From NCBI GenBank assembly GCA_023091665.1, contig JALJCQ010000017.1, positions 1,612,001 through 1,676,000 on the forward strand: a DNA stretch of 64,000 bases, given 5' to 3'. The DNA comes from Pythium myriotylum. Taxonomy: Eukaryota; Oomycota; Peronosporomycetes; Pythiales; Pythiaceae. Both the position numbers and the translations under genes were made by a program. Shown one piece after another: positions 21,059 through 33,750 of this stretch. Each line of letters begins with the position of its first letter. Positions within the stretch are counted from its first letter, which is position 1. The notes below the pieces were generated by a model. That model did no database searches. It was given only the letters and a program-made list of their open reading frames with translations, and had not been told where the DNA came from.

Positions 21059-24000
21059 CTCCCCCTCGACTCGACTGCGTCTTGAACACCAAGCTTGGTG
21101 CGGAGCACGTCGAACTGGACAGTGGGGATCGGCTTGGTCATGATGTCGGCAAGCATGTCTTGGGTCGGGCAATACTGGAGACACACTTGACCGTCCTCGA
21201 CCTTCTCACGAACGAAGTGGTAGCGAATGTCGATGTGCTTGGTGCGCTTGTGGAACTCGGGGTTCTTGGCCAACGCGATGGCACCTTGGTTGTCTTCGTA
21301 CACCGTGAGCGCTTGGTCGCTTGCAACTTCGCCGAGTTCGCACAGGAACGCCTTGAGCCACACGGCTTCTTGGATCGCTTCCGATAGAGCCATGTACTCT
21401 GCTTCGGTCGAGGAGAGGGCGACAGTTCGCTGCTTCTTGCTGCGCCAGCTGATGCATCCGCCGTTGAGCATGAACACGTAGCCGCTGGTGCTTCGACGTG
21501 ACTCGATGTCGCCAGCCCAGCCGGCGTCGGAGTAGCCGACCAGTCTTCCGTCGTTCGATGCCGAGAACTGCAGGCCGTACGTCGGAGTCGCTTGCAGGTA
21601 GCGGAGCACACGCTTGAGAGCTTGCCAATGTGTTGGACACGGGTCCGCGGCGAACTGGCTGAGTGTGCCGACTGCCGCTGCGAGGTCTGGTCGAGTGCCG
21701 ACCATGAGGTACATGAGTGCGCCGACTGCACTTCGGTACGGCACGTTCTTCATGGTGTCTTCGTGCTTGCAACCACCTTCGCACATGGCCTTGGTCAGCT
21801 TGAGTCCGGGGTCTTGAGGGGTCCTCACTGGTTTGCAGTCTTGCATGCCGAACTTGGTCAGGATCGACTGCAGGAACTTGGTCTGCCGCATGGTCTCGTC
21901 GCCGGACTTGGGGTCTTGATCAACTTCCATGCCGAGGCAGTACTTGAGTTCGCCGAGGTCGGACATCTCGAAGCGTTCGCTGAGTGCACGCTTGGTCGCC
22001 GTGAGCAACTCGAGGCTGTTGCAGGCGAGGATGAGGTCGTCGACGTAGATCACCACGAAGATCATCGCTGAGCCGCTCCGCTTGACGTACACGCAGTGGT
22101 CCATCTCGCACTTGGTGAAGCCGACCTTGCGCATGAAGGCGTCGATGGTCTGGTTCCACATGCGGGGCGACTGCTTGAGACCGTAGAGCGAGCGCTTGAG
22201 CTTGCACACGTAGTCCAGGTGGCGCTGGTCGACGAAGCCTTCGGGCTGCTTCATGTAGATTTCTTCGTCGAGGTTGCCGTTCAGGAACGCCGTCTTGACA
22301 TCCATCTGATGGATCATGAGCTTGTGTCGAGCGGCGATGCTGAGGATGGTGCGGATCGACGTGAACTTGGCGACGGGTGCGAATGTCTCTTCGAAGTCGA
22401 TGCCGTACTTCTGCAGGAACCCCTTGGCAACGAGTCGAGCCTTGTACCGTTCGACGAGTCCTTCGGCGGTTTCCTTGACCTTGAACACCCACTTGCTGGT
22501 GATGGCCTTGCGTCCGGCTGGCAAAGGGACTAGGTCCCAGGTCTCGTTCTTCTTGAGCGACTCAAGCTCGGAGTCGCAGGCTTCCTTCCAGTTGCTGGCG
22601 TCGTCGGATTCCATCGCCGACTTGAACGATGTCGGCAACTCTCCCCCTGAATTCACGACGAGAGCAAACTCTTCGAGATCGTGATCTTGGTCTTCTCCCC
22701 CTTGTTCTTGCACGTCTTCGCCTTCTTCGTCTTCATCTTCTACGCCTTCCTCTTCGATCGACGTGAGCAGTGCAGACAGATCTTCGAGCGATGTCCTTGG
22801 ACCTTGCGTGGGTGGTGGAGTCGCACCACTTGTGCGTCCAACACGTCCGTAGCGCTTCTCAACTGGCGGTTCAGCCAGGTTCTCGAGCGAGTGCGTGCGA
22901 GAGTGGCGCTTGGACCCTGGTGCGTAGTCGACATTTGGCTGCTGGGCCGATGCTGGTGCTGCTGGACGCTGCGACCGCTGGCCCTGTTGCCACCCTGGTC
23001 GCTCGTAGCTGCGCTGACTTGGTGCTGGTGAGGCTGGCTGCTCACCCATGTCTTCATCATCTTGGTTGTCGGTTGCTTCATCTTGATCTTCATCATCTTC
23101 ATCGTCGCGGAACTCGACGGACTTGCTCCAGGGTTCTTCGCGCTTGCCATCGTCGAACGTGTCTTCCATGAACTGCGCGTCTCGACTGATGACGATCCGA
23201 CCGGTTGCGATTTCTTCAAACCGATACGCCTTCTCGTGGTCCGAGTAGCCGAGGAACCGACACAAGATGGCTCGGGCGTCGAACTTCGACCGCTTCTCCT
23301 TCGGCACGTGGACGTACGCATGGCAGCCGAACACCTTGAAGTTGGCGAGCAAGGGCTTCTTCCCGTACCATTCTTCGTACGGCGACTTGTACAAGTCTTG
23401 AGCGCGGGTCGGAAGTCGGTTGCGAACTTCGACTGCAGTCATGACGGCTTCGCCCCACTACTCGTCGGACAAGTTGGCATGGTGGAGCTTGCAACGACCA
23501 CACTCACCGATGGTTCGGTTCATGCGCTCCGCCACACCGTTCAACTGAGGCGTGTATGGCGGCGTGACGTCGTGCTCGATGCCACGCTTGCGGCAGAACT
23601 TGGCAAGTTTGGCCGACTGGTACTCGCCGCCGCCGTCGGTTCGAAGCACCTTGACTCGACGACCGGTTTGGTTCTCGGCCCAGTTGACGAACTCGACGAA
23701 CTTGTCGTAGACTTCGTCCTTGGACCGCATGAGGTACAACTTGCACAGTCGAGACTTGTCGTCGGTGAACGTGGCGAAGTACTTCATGCCGCCGAAAGTC
23801 GGAGTCTTCATGGGGCCGGCCACATCGCTGTACACGACGTCAAGCAGATTCGCAGACCGCTTGGTCGTGCCCGACTGGAACTTGACGCGAGTCAGCTTGC
23901 CGAGTGCACAGCCTTCACAGACCTCCCATTCCTGCACAGACCCGATGTCGAGTCCGTCGGCGAGGTCCTTCTTGACGATGGCTTCGAGACCGCTGAAGCC

Positions 24001-24582
24001 GATGTGACCGAGTCGGAGGTGCCACAGGTACGACTTGGACATGGCGCGACCTCGTCTTGTACTGGCGGCGTGGGCTGCTTCAGTCGACACTGGAGACATG
24101 TTGAGCTTGAACAGACCCTTGCCGATACGAGTGCCGATGGTCCGCTTGGCGCCCTTCAGCATGACAAAGCAACCGTCCTTGTCGAACGTCACGGGAGCAA
24201 CGTCCTCCGTGAATCTTCCGACCGAGAACAGGTTGCGGCTGAGCTTGGGGATATGCCACACGTTGGTGAGCAAACCCTTCTTGACACCGCTTGGAGTCTT
24301 CATCGACATGAGAATGTCTCCCACGCCAACTGCTTGGACCGTGCCATCATCGGCCAGATGCACGTCGACTGGGTCAATCTTCTTGTAGTTCATCATGAAC
24401 TGCTTGGTTCGCGACATGTGCTGAGTCGCACCCGAGTCGACCAACCACGCCGTGGATTGACTCGACTTGCCTTGGGTCTTCCCGACCGAGAACAGGTACT
24501 CGCCGGGGTCTTCATCTCGCGCAAGGTTCGCTCGCTGGAACCGTTGCCGAGGGTTGCCGTTTCCGTTGCCGTTGCCGCCGGA

Positions 24583-24622
<40 letters not shown>

Positions 24623-25403
24623 TCCTTGACACGCGAGTGGCACTCCGCGGCCCAATGACCGATCTTGCCGCAGTAGTTGCACGTGCCAGTCTTCTTGACT
24701 GCACGGCCCTTGGGCTTCGCGTCACTTGTCATGAACGCTTGGCCAAGCGTGGCTCCGTCGCCACCTTGCTCCTTGCGCTTCATGTCTTCGTGGAGCAGCC
24801 GAGACGTCACGAGTTCCCACGTGAGCGCGTCGACACGCGACTCCAACGCCGTGATGAGGAACTGGTACGACTCGCTGAGACTGCCGAGAAGCGTGATCAC
24901 CAAGTCGTCTTCGCTTCGCTGACCGGAGCGCCGACTGCGTCGAGTTGCTCGGCCAGGGTCTTGAGCTTGTTGATGTGCGTGAGCACATCGTCACCTTCTT
25001 CCATCATGGTCGTGAAGAAACGACGACGAAGAAAGAGCTTGTTGGCAAGGCTCTTCTTCTCGAAGTGTTCTTCCAGTCTTGACCATGCATCTTGCGCACC
25101 ACTCGCCGACCGAACCAGCGGGAGCTGCGAGTCTTCAATCGCGAGACAGATCATCGCGAGCGCCTTGCGAGACTTCTTCTTGAAGAGGGCTCGGTCCGCG
25201 TCGGTCTGGCACTGCTCGAGTTTGACCTCTCCACAGACAACTTCCCAGACGTCGCGTTCTTCGAGCACCATCTGCATCTTGAACTTCCATGTGTGGAAGT
25301 TGGTTCCGTCGAACTTGTTGATGCGAGCTGGGGTGGTCGAATCCATGGCGAAGGCTGGGGAGGCGAAGTCGGCGGAGGCAGAGTCGGCTGGGCTTGGGCT
25401 CAT
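21013..25403 (-). pseudogene. Family B copia polyprotein with frameshift and stop (B6)
   Basis: This is a full-length family B coding region with two lesions. The 5-bp tandem repeat TTCGC/TTCGC at 24910-24919 shifts the Gag frame after about 165 codons (the frame then reads SEAKTTW and stops). A TAC-to-TAG change at 23458-23460 ends the integrase frame after NLSDE. Otherwise the frames 25403-24897, 24903-23458 and 23442-21013 together carry all domains, including the zinc knuckle, protease D-S-G, RT YVDD and RNase H. The first RNase H motif reads SDAGWAGD instead of SDADWAGD. It is not functional as a single polyprotein. Confidence 0.9.
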
Positions 25404-25407
25404 AACC

Positions 25408-25752
25408 TGTTGGAAGGTCGCTTGGTTGGTGGGATGCACAATGCAAAGTGAATTGATCGGGACTTAGTTCGCTACTGCTACCTCTAAGCCGTCTGTGTGT
25501 GTCCTACGCTACCATAATCAAATGTATGTCCTACCTATCGTAAACATATGCAAACATAAACTGACTTCGTGGATACTTCAACGAAGTCGATGGGTGGCAC
25601 TGGATTCAAACCAGAACCAGACGGAGAATCTTCCACATGTCGAATCTTTCACATGTCGAATCTTCCACGGAGAATCTTCTGCAGGAGAATCTTCTACAGC
25701 CGAGCTTCAACTGGAATGATGACGCTGGGTTCGAGGTGCATCATCTTCAACA
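25408..25752 (-). repeat. Family B LTR, short 345-bp form (5' LTR of B6)
   Basis: It lacks one copy of a 14-bp direct repeat (AGTTGAAGCTCGGC) present twice in 359-bp LTRs, and carries a C-to-T change near the start that is shared only with the LTR at 26262. The outer end at 25752 meets the central copia fragment. Confidence 0.88.
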
Positions 25753-26261
25753 GTGTACTTGAATACTGGTGCAAACGTCTCGGTGTAGTCGATACCGTAC
25801 TTCTGCTTGAATCCTCGAGCCACACAAGTCGAGCCTTGTACTTGTCGATCGAACCATCGGCACGTCTTTTGATCTTGAACACCCACTTGGCGTCGATCGC
25901 TCGTTCGCCGTTTGGAAGCTTGGCTGGTGAGAACACTTCTCGTTCTTGCATAGATCGTAACTCGGCAGTAATCGCACGCTTCCAGTGTTCTTGATCTGGG
26001 CCACTGACGGCCTCTTCATACGTGCTTGGTTCAGTGAAATCGCTGGTCTCTGTCAGGTTCGCACTTGCACGCCACCACTCGACTGGGGACATTCGTCGTC
26101 GGGTTGATCTTCGAACACTTTCCGAACCGCTTGCTTCATCGTCTGCGTCGGATTGCATTGGGTCAACTGGTTGTGGGGCACCTGAGCGGCGTTTGCCACT
26201 GTACTTGAAATTGGCCAAGTTAAAACCACCTTCGTTGTCGATGTCATCGAGTCGTTTCAGC
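25753..26261 (-). pseudogene. Linker and RT start of a third copia family
   Basis: This 509-bp copia pol fragment is distinct from family B. It has an acidic/Ser-rich linker (QSDADDEASGSES, RRSTRRRMSPVEWW) followed by the RT entry (STYEEAVSGPDQEHWKRAI, AKWVFKIKRRADGSIDKYKARLV). A frameshift after KYKARLV moves the rest (similar to GFKQKYGIDYTETFAPV) into another frame. Both ends are flush with the outer ends of inverted B LTRs. It covers exactly the linker-RT region that family A lacks, so it could be a relic of full-length family A. This cannot be tested here. Confidence 0.75.
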
Positions 26262-26606
26262 TGTTGAAGATGATGCACCTCGAACCCAGCGTCATCATTC
26301 CAGTTGAAGCTCGGCTGTAGAAGATTCTCCTGCAGAAGATTCTCCGTGGAAGATTCGACATGTGAAAGATTCGACATGTGGAAGATTCTCCGTCTGGTTC
26401 TGGTTTGAATCCAGTGCCACCCATCGACTTCGTTGAAGTATCCACGAAGTCAGTTTATGTTTGCATATGTTTACGATAGGTAGGACATACATTTGATTAT
26501 GGTAGCGTAGGACACACACAGACGGCTTAGAGGTAGCAGTAGCGAACTAAGTCCCGATCAATTCACTTTGCATTGTGCATCCCACCAACCAAGCGACCTT
26601 CCAACA
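26262..26606 (+). repeat. Family B LTR, short 345-bp form (5' LTR of B7)
   Basis: Mirror copy of 25408-25752 with the same 14-bp deletion and the same base change. The inner end joins the B7 primer binding site. Confidence 0.88.
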
Positions 26607-26610
26607 GGTT

Positions 26611-27391
26611 ATGAGCCCAAGCCCAGCCGACTCTGCCTCCGCCGACATCGCCTCCCCAGCCTTCGCCATGGATTCGACCACCCCAGCTCGCATCAACAAG
26701 TTCGACGGAACCAACTTCCACACATGGAAGTTCAAGATGCAGATGGTGCTCGAAGAACGCGACGTCTGGGAAGTTGTCTGTGGAGAGGTCAAACTCGAGC
26801 AGTGCCAGACCGACGCGGACCGAGCCCTCTTCAAGAAGAAGTCTCGCAAGGCGCTCGCGATGATCTGTCTCGCGATTGAAGACTCGCAGCTCCCGCTGGT
26901 TCGGTCGGCGAGTGGTGCGCAAGATGCATGGTCAAGACTGGAAGAACACTTCGAGAAGAAGAGCCTTGCCAACAAGCTCTTTCTTCGTCGTCGTTTCTTC
27001 ACGACCATGATGGAAGAAGGTGACGATGTGCTCACGCACATCAACAAGCTCAAGACCCTGGCCGAGCAACTCGACGCAGTCGGCGCTCCGGTCAGCGAAG
27101 CGAAGACGACTTGGTGATCACGCTTCTCGGCAGTCTCAGCGAGTCGTACCAGTTCCTCATCACGGCGTTGGAGTCGCGTGTCGACGCGCTCACGTGGGAA
27201 CTCGTGACGTCTCGGCTGCTCCACGAAGACATGAAGCGCAAGGAGCAAGGTGGCGACGGAGCCACGCTTGGCCAAGCGTTCATGACAAGTGACGCGAAGC
27301 CCAAGGGCCGTGCAGTCAAGAAGACTGGCACGTGCAACTACTGCGGCAAGATCGGTCATTGGGCCGCGGAGTGCCACTCGCGTGTCAAGGA

Positions 27392-27431
<40 letters not shown>

Positions 27432-30295
27432 TCCGGCGGCAACGGCAACGGAAACGGCAACCCTCGGCAACGGTTCCAGCGAGCGAACCTTGCGCGAGAT
27501 GAAGACCCCGGCGAGTACCTGTTCTCGGTCGGGAAGACCCAAGGCAAGTCGAGTCAATCCACGGCGTGGTTGGTCGACTCGGGTGCGACTCAGCACATGT
27601 CGCGAACCAAGCAGTTCATGATGAACTACAAGAAGATTGACCCAGTCGACGTGCATCTGGCCGATGATGGCACGGTCCAAGCAGTTGGCGTGGGAGACAT
27701 TCTCATGTCGATGAAGACTCCAAGCGGTGTCAAGAAGGGTTTGCTCACCAACGTGTGGCATATCCCCAAGCTCAGCCGCAACCTGTTCTCGGTCGGAAGA
27801 TTCACGGAGGACGTTGCTCCCGTGACGTTCGACAAGGACGGTTGCTTTGTCATGCTGAAGGGCGCCAAGCGGACCATCGGCACTCGTATCGGCAAGGGTC
27901 TGTTCAAGCTCAACATGTCTCCAGTGTCGACTGAAGCAGCCCACGCCGCCAGTACAAGACGAGGTCGCGCCATGTCCAAGTCGTACCTGTGGCACCTCCG
28001 ACTCGGTCACATCGGCTTCAGCGGTCTCGAAGCCATCGTCAAGAAGGACCTCGCCGACGGACTCGACATCGGGTCTGTGCAGGAATGGGAGGTCTGTGAA
28101 GGCTGTGCACTCGGCAAGCTGACTCGCGTCAAGTTCCAGTCGGGCACGACCAAGCGGTCTGCGAATCTGCTTGACGTCGTGTACAGCGATGTGGCCGGCC
28201 CCATGAAGACTCCGACTTTCGGCGGCATGAAGTACTTTGCCACCAAGATGATGAAGACATGGGTGAGCAGCCAGCCTCACCAGCACCAAGTCAGCGCAGC
28301 TACGAGCGACCAGGGTGGCAACAGGGCCAGCGGTCGCAGCGTCCAGCAGCACCAGCATCGGCCCAGCAGCCAAATGTCGACTACGCACCAGGGTCCAAGC
28401 GCCACTCTCGCACGCACTCGCTCGAGAACCTGGCTGAACCGCCAGTTGAGAAGCGCTACGGACGTGTTGGACGCACAAGTGGTGCGACTCCACCACCCAC
28501 GCAAGGTCCAAGGACATCGCTCGAAGATCTGTCTGCACTGCTCACGTCGATCGAAGAGGAAGGCGTAGAAGATGAAGACGAAGAAGGCGAAGACGTGCAA
28601 GAACAAGGGGGAGAAGACCAAGATCACGATCTCGAAGAGTTTGCTCTCGTCGTGAATTCAGGGGGAGAGTTGCCGACATCGTTGAAGTCGGCGATGGAAT
28701 CCGACGACGCCAGCAACTGGAAGGAAGCCTGCGACTCCGAGCTTGAGTCGCTCAAGAAGAACGAGACCTGGGACCTAGTCCCTTTGCCAGCCGGACGCAA
28801 GGCCATCACCAGCAAGTGGGTGTTCAAGGTCAAGGAAACCGCCGAAGGACTCGTCGAACGGTACAAGGCTCGACTCGTTGCCAAGGGGTTCCTGCAGAAG
28901 TACGGCATCGACTTCGAAGAGACATTCGCACCCGTCGCCAAGTTCACGTCGATCCGCACCATCCTCAGCATCGCCGCTCGACACAAGCTCATGATCCATC
29001 AGATGGATGTCAAGACGGCGTTCCTGAACGGCAACCTCGACGAAGAAATCTACATGAAGCAGCCCGAAGGCTTCGTCGACCAGCGCCACCTGGACTACGT
29101 GTGCAAGCTCAAGCGCTCGCTCTACGGTCTCAAGCAGTCGCCCCGCATGTGGAACCAGACCATCGACGCCTTCATGCGCAAGGTCGGCTTCACCAAGTGC
29201 GAGATGGACCACTGCGTGTACGTCAAGCGGAGCGGCTCAGCGATGATCTTCGTGGTGATCTACGTCGACGACCTCATCCTCGCCTGCAACAGCCTCGAGT
29301 TGCTCACGGCGACCAAGCGTGCACTCAGCGAACGCTTCGAGATGTCCGACCTCGGCGAACTCAAGTACTGCCTCGGCATGGAAGTTGATCAAGACCCCAA
29401 GTCCGGCGACGAGACCATGCGGCAGACCAAGTTCCTGCAGTCGATCCTGACCAAGTTCGGCATGCAAGACTGCAAACCAGTGAGGACCCCTCAAGACCCC
29501 GGACTCAAGCTGACCAAGGCCATGTGCGAAGGTGGTTGCAAGCACGAAGACACCATGAAGAACGTGCCGTACCGAAGTGCAGTCGGCGCACTCATGTACC
29601 TCATGGTCGGCACTCGACCAGACCTCGCAGCGGCAGTCGGCACACTCAGCCAGTTCGCCGCGGACCCGTGTCCAACACATTGGCAAGCTCTCAAGCGTGT
29701 GCTCCGCTACCTGCAAGCGACTCCGACGTACGGCCTGCAGTTCTCGGCATCGAACGACGGAAGACTGGTCGGCTACTCCGACGCCGGCTGGGCTGGCGAC
29801 ATCGAGTCACGTCGAAGCACCAGCGGCTACGTGTTCATGCTCAACGGCGGATGCATCAGCTGGCGCAGCAAGAAGCAGCGAACTGTCGCCCTCTCCTCGA
29901 CCGAAGCAGAGTACATGGCTCTATCGGAAGCGATCCAAGAAGCCGTGTGGCTCAAGGCGTTCCTGTGCGAACTCGGCGAAGTTGCAAGCGACCAAGCGCT
30001 CACGGTGTACGAAGACAACCAAGGTGCCATCGCGTTGGCCAAGAACCCCGAGTTCCACAAGCGCACCAAGCACATCGACATTCGCTACCACTTCGTTCGT
30101 GAGAAGGTCGAGGACGGTCAAGTGTGTCTCCAGTATTGCCCGACCCAAGACATGCTTGCCGACATCATGACCAAGCCGATCCCCACTGTCCAGTTCGACG
30201 TGCTCCGCACCAAGCTTGGTGTTCAAGACGCAGTCGAGTCGAGGGGGAGTGTTGAAGATGATGCGCCTCGAACCCAGCGTCATCATTCCAGTTGA
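26611..30295 (+). pseudogene. Family B copia polyprotein with frameshift and internal deletion (B7)
   Basis: Mirror copy of B6, starting at the primer-site ATG. It has the same 5-bp repeat (GCGAA/GCGAA, 27095-27104) that breaks Gag. In addition, about 0.7 kb is deleted at roughly 28241-28245, removing the integrase core after GGMKYFAT through most of the acidic linker and changing frame. Downstream, RT (YVDD) and RNase H (with the SDAGWAGD change) are open to the stop inside the 3' LTR. The B6 stop codon lies in the part deleted here, so the order of the two events cannot be told. Confidence 0.9.
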
Positions 30296-30608
30296 AGCTC
30301 GGCAGTTGAAGCTCGGCTGTAGAAGATTCTCCTGCAGAAGATTCTCCGTGGAAGATTCGACATGTGAAAGATTCGACATGTGGAAGATTCTCCGTCTGGT
30401 TCTGGTTTGAATCCAGTGCCACCCATCGACTTCGTTGAAGTATCCACGAAGTCAGTTTATGTTTGCATATGTTTACGATAGGTAGGACATACATATGATT
30501 ACGGTAGCGTAGGACACACACAGACGGCTTAGAGGTAGCAGCAGCGAACTAAGTCCCGGTCAATTCACTTTGCATTTTGCATCCCACCAACCAAGCGACC
30601 TTCCAACA
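30250..30608 (+). repeat. Family B LTR, 359 bp (3' LTR of B7)
   Basis: Preceded by the polypurine tract GAGTCGAGGGGGAG. The outer end abuts the integrase region of the minus-strand copy B8. Confidence 0.9.
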
Positions 30609-32347
30609 GACTCGACGACCGGTTTGGTTCTCGGCCCAGTTGACGAACTCGACGAACTTCTCGTAGACTTCGTCCTTGGACCGCATGAGGTACAACTTGC
30701 ACAGTCGAGACTTGTCGTCGGTGAACGTGGCGAAGTACTTCATGCCGCCGAAAGTCGGAGTCTTCATGGGGCCGGCCACATCGCTGTACACGACGTCAAG
30801 CAGATTCGCAGACCGCTTGGTCGTGCCTGACTGGAACTTGACGCGAGTCAGCTTGCCGAGTGCACAGCCTTCACAGACCTCCCATTCCTGCACAGACCCA
30901 ATGTCGAGTCCGTCGGCGAGGTCCTTCTTGACGATGGCTTCGAGACCGCTGAAGCCGATGTGACCGAGTCGGAGGTGCCACAGGTACGACTTGGACATGG
31001 CGCGACCTCGTCTTGTACTGGCGGCGTGGGCTGCTTCAGTCGACACTGGAGACATGTTGAGCTTGAACAGACCCTTGCCGATACGAGTGCCGATGGTCCG
31101 CTTGGCGCCCTTCAGCATGACAAAGCAACCGTCCTTGTCGAACGTCACGGGAGCAACGTCCTCCGTGAATCTTCCGACCGAGAACAGGTTGCGGCTGAGC
31201 TTGGGGATATGCCACACGTTGGTGAGCAAACCCTTCTTGACACCGCTTGGAGTCTTCATCGACATGAGAATGTCTCCCACGCCAACTGCTTGGACCGTGC
31301 CATCATCGGCCAGATGCACGTCGACTGGGTCAATCTTCTTGTAGTTCATCATGAACTGCTTGGTTCGCGACATGTGCTGAGTCGCACCCGAGTCGACCAA
31401 CCACGCCGTGGATTGACTCGACTTGCCTTGGGTCTTCCCGACCGAGAACAGGTACTCGCCGGGGTCTTCATCTCGCGCAAGGTTCGCTCGCTGGAACCGT
31501 TGCCGAGGGTTGCCGTTTCCGTTGCCGTTGCCGCCGGAGTTGCCGTTGCCGTTGCCGTTGCCGTTGTCCTTGACACGCGAGTGGCACTCCGCGGCCCAAT
31601 GACCGATCTTGCCGCAGTAGTTGCACGTGCCAGTCTTCTTGACTGCACGGCCCTTGGGCTTCGCGTCACTTGTCATGAACGCTTGGCCAAGCGTGGCTCC
31701 GTCGTCACCTTGCTCCTTGCGCTTCATGTCTTCGTGGAGCAGCCGAGACGTCACGAGTTCCCACGTGAGCGCGTCGACACGCGACTCCAACGCCGTGATG
31801 AGGAACTGGTACGACTCGCTGAGACTGCCGAGAAGCGTGATCACCAAGTCGTCTTCGCTTCGCTGACCGGAGCGCCGACTGCGTCGAGTTCCTCGACCAG
31901 GGTCTTGAGCTTGTTGATGTGCGTGAGCACATCGTCACCTTCTTCCATCATGGTCGTGAAGAAACGACGACGAAGAAAGAGCTTGTTGGCAAGGCTTTTC
32001 TTCTCGAAGTGTTCTTCCAGTCTTGACCATGCATCTTGCGCACCACTCGCCGACCGAACCAGCGGGAGCTGCGAGTCTTCCATCGCGAGACAGATCATCG
32101 CGAGCGCCTTGCGAGACTTCTTCTTGAAGAGGGCTCGGTCCGCGTCGGTCTGGCACTGCTCGAGTTTGACCTCTCCACAGACAACTTCCCAGACGTCGCG
32201 TTCTTCGAGCACCATCTGCATCTTGAACTTCCATGTGTGGAAGTTGGTTCCGTCGAACTTGTTGATGCGAGCTGGGGTGGTCGAATCCATGGCGAAGGCT
32301 GGGGAGGCGAAGTCGGTGGAGGCAGAGTCGGCTGGGCTTGGGCTCAT
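30609..32347 (-). pseudogene. Family B copia Gag-Pro-Int fragment (B8)
   Basis: This is the 5' third of a family B polyprotein from the primer-site ATG (32345-32347) to the integrase core. It is cut at [11 protein letters not shown] by the LTR of B7. The same 5-bp repeat as in B6 and B7 (31854-31863) breaks the Gag frame, so B6, B7 and B8 share an ancestor. The zinc knuckle, protease D-S-G and integrase zinc domain are visible. The Gly-Asn linker is shorter than in the other copies. Confidence 0.88.
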
Positions 32348-32351
32348 AACC

Positions 32352-32710
32352 TGTTGGAAGGTCGCTTGGTTGGTGGGATGCACAATGCAAAGTGAATTGA
32401 TCGGGACTTAGTTCGCTACTGCTACCTCTAAGCCGTCTGTGTGTGTCCTACGCTACCATAATCATATGTATGTCCTACCTATCGTAAACATATGCAAACA
32501 TAAACTGACTTCGTGGATACTTCAACGAAGTCGATGGGTGGCACTGGATTCAAACCAGAACCAGACGGAGAATCTTCCACATGTCGAATCTTTCACATGT
32601 CGAATCTTCCACGGAGAATCTTCTGCAGGAGAATCTTCTACAGCCGAGCTTCAACTGCCGAGCTTCAACTGGAATGATGACGCTGGGTTCGAGGCGCATC
32701 ATCTTCAACA
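32352..32710 (-). repeat. Family B LTR, 359 bp (5' LTR of B8)
   Basis: The outer end at 32710 meets sequence with no copia similarity. This is the right boundary of the copia nest. Confidence 0.9.
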
Positions 32711-33737
32711 GTTACGGCTATCCAACCTCATCGACAACACCTCGTGGAACAACACCCACAACAGTTGGCTGCACACTCGTGTCCAATGAGAAAGCAGTGT
32801 ACCTGATCAAGCAGAGTCTGGACGTGAACTGTGTGTGTGTCACTATTGGAGGCCTCGCAGCCTTCACTGCAATATCAACAAGTTCGTCTGGCCACTGCGC
32901 ATCGGCTCTTAGGGAACCGCATGCCGAGCTCGGTGTCGAGCAACATTCGACGTCGGCGCCGGCAGCTCCTAGCTGCCTTGCGCGCAATTTCTGCTACTAC
33001 CGTTTTAACGAAGCGAAGTTCTTCGGGCTTCAATCGTGCGCGGAACACCACGGTCAGTGTGAAGTTGATCACACTGACCCACATGGACAAGGTATTCACC
33101 TCGGAGTACCGGATAGTGTGCATCTTCAAGTCCAAGACGCAGCCGATTGTCGAGCCCACGTCGGTGCTCGAAAGGCAGCACCCCCCAGAAGGCGTCGCAC
33201 TGCAACGAAGTATCCTAGGGAAGACGCACTTTGTCGGCTGCGTCACGAGAAAAGGGATTCCTGCTGACGACCTCTGCAGTGTTGACGCTAGTGGTGCCAA
33301 CTACAACCTGACGCTCCATCAGGACGAGAAGTGCTTTGCGATGGCTTCGTATTCATCTGGGTGCCGGTTCGAAGCCGGCGGCAATCGTCCGTGCTAGGCT
33401 CTTGTGAGCATAGCACCAGTGGTCTCCAGCCTAGCAGCAGCAGTAGCCATCAGGGACCAGCGAACGATGCCGATGAAGTCGGCATGAGTGTGAAGTGTGA
33501 GTTTATTGTTCAGTAATTGGGTCGCAACCCCGGTTGACTCGCTATCAAATTCGTTCCCAAGCTCAGTTCTTGCCCGTTTTTGGTTCACATCTAAGCCACT
33601 CCAGTGATGATGGTTCAACAGTATCCTTCCTGGATTGATGTGGTGAGAGGACAGCTCAGAGGTGCGCAAGTACAAACGAGTCCGTTATGAGGAGAAGGGA
33701 GAGATTACATTCTTGGCTTGGATAGGGAGTCTTCGTC
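32711..33737. other. Non-LTR sequence right of the copia nest, no gene assigned
   Basis: Open frames overlap on both strands (32831-33397 plus, 32875-33300 minus), but none has a convincing ATG start or a recognisable domain. A decayed host exon is possible. I see no terminal repeats. Confidence 0.4.
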
Positions 33738-33750
33738 TTGAAAGCCACAC

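Larger units (their letters stand above)
20700..30608. repeat. Large inverted repeat: B6 and B7 arms around a 509-bp centre
   Basis: The left arm is 20700-25752 (minus) and the right arm is 26262-30608 (plus). The arms are two family B elements placed 5' end to 5' end. They share many changes absent from B3 and B4: a 5-bp tandem repeat in gag, and the protein variants [23 protein letters not shown] and QGPRTS. Both also have a 345-bp 5' LTR paired with a 359-bp 3' LTR. The right arm additionally lacks about 0.7 kb. Duplication after insertion explains this better than two independent insertions, but an assembly error is possible. Confidence 0.75.

Noticed and set aside
32831..33397. 188-codon plus frame as a host gene
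   Set aside because: It lacks an ATG start and overlaps other frames on both strands with no distinguishing evidence.
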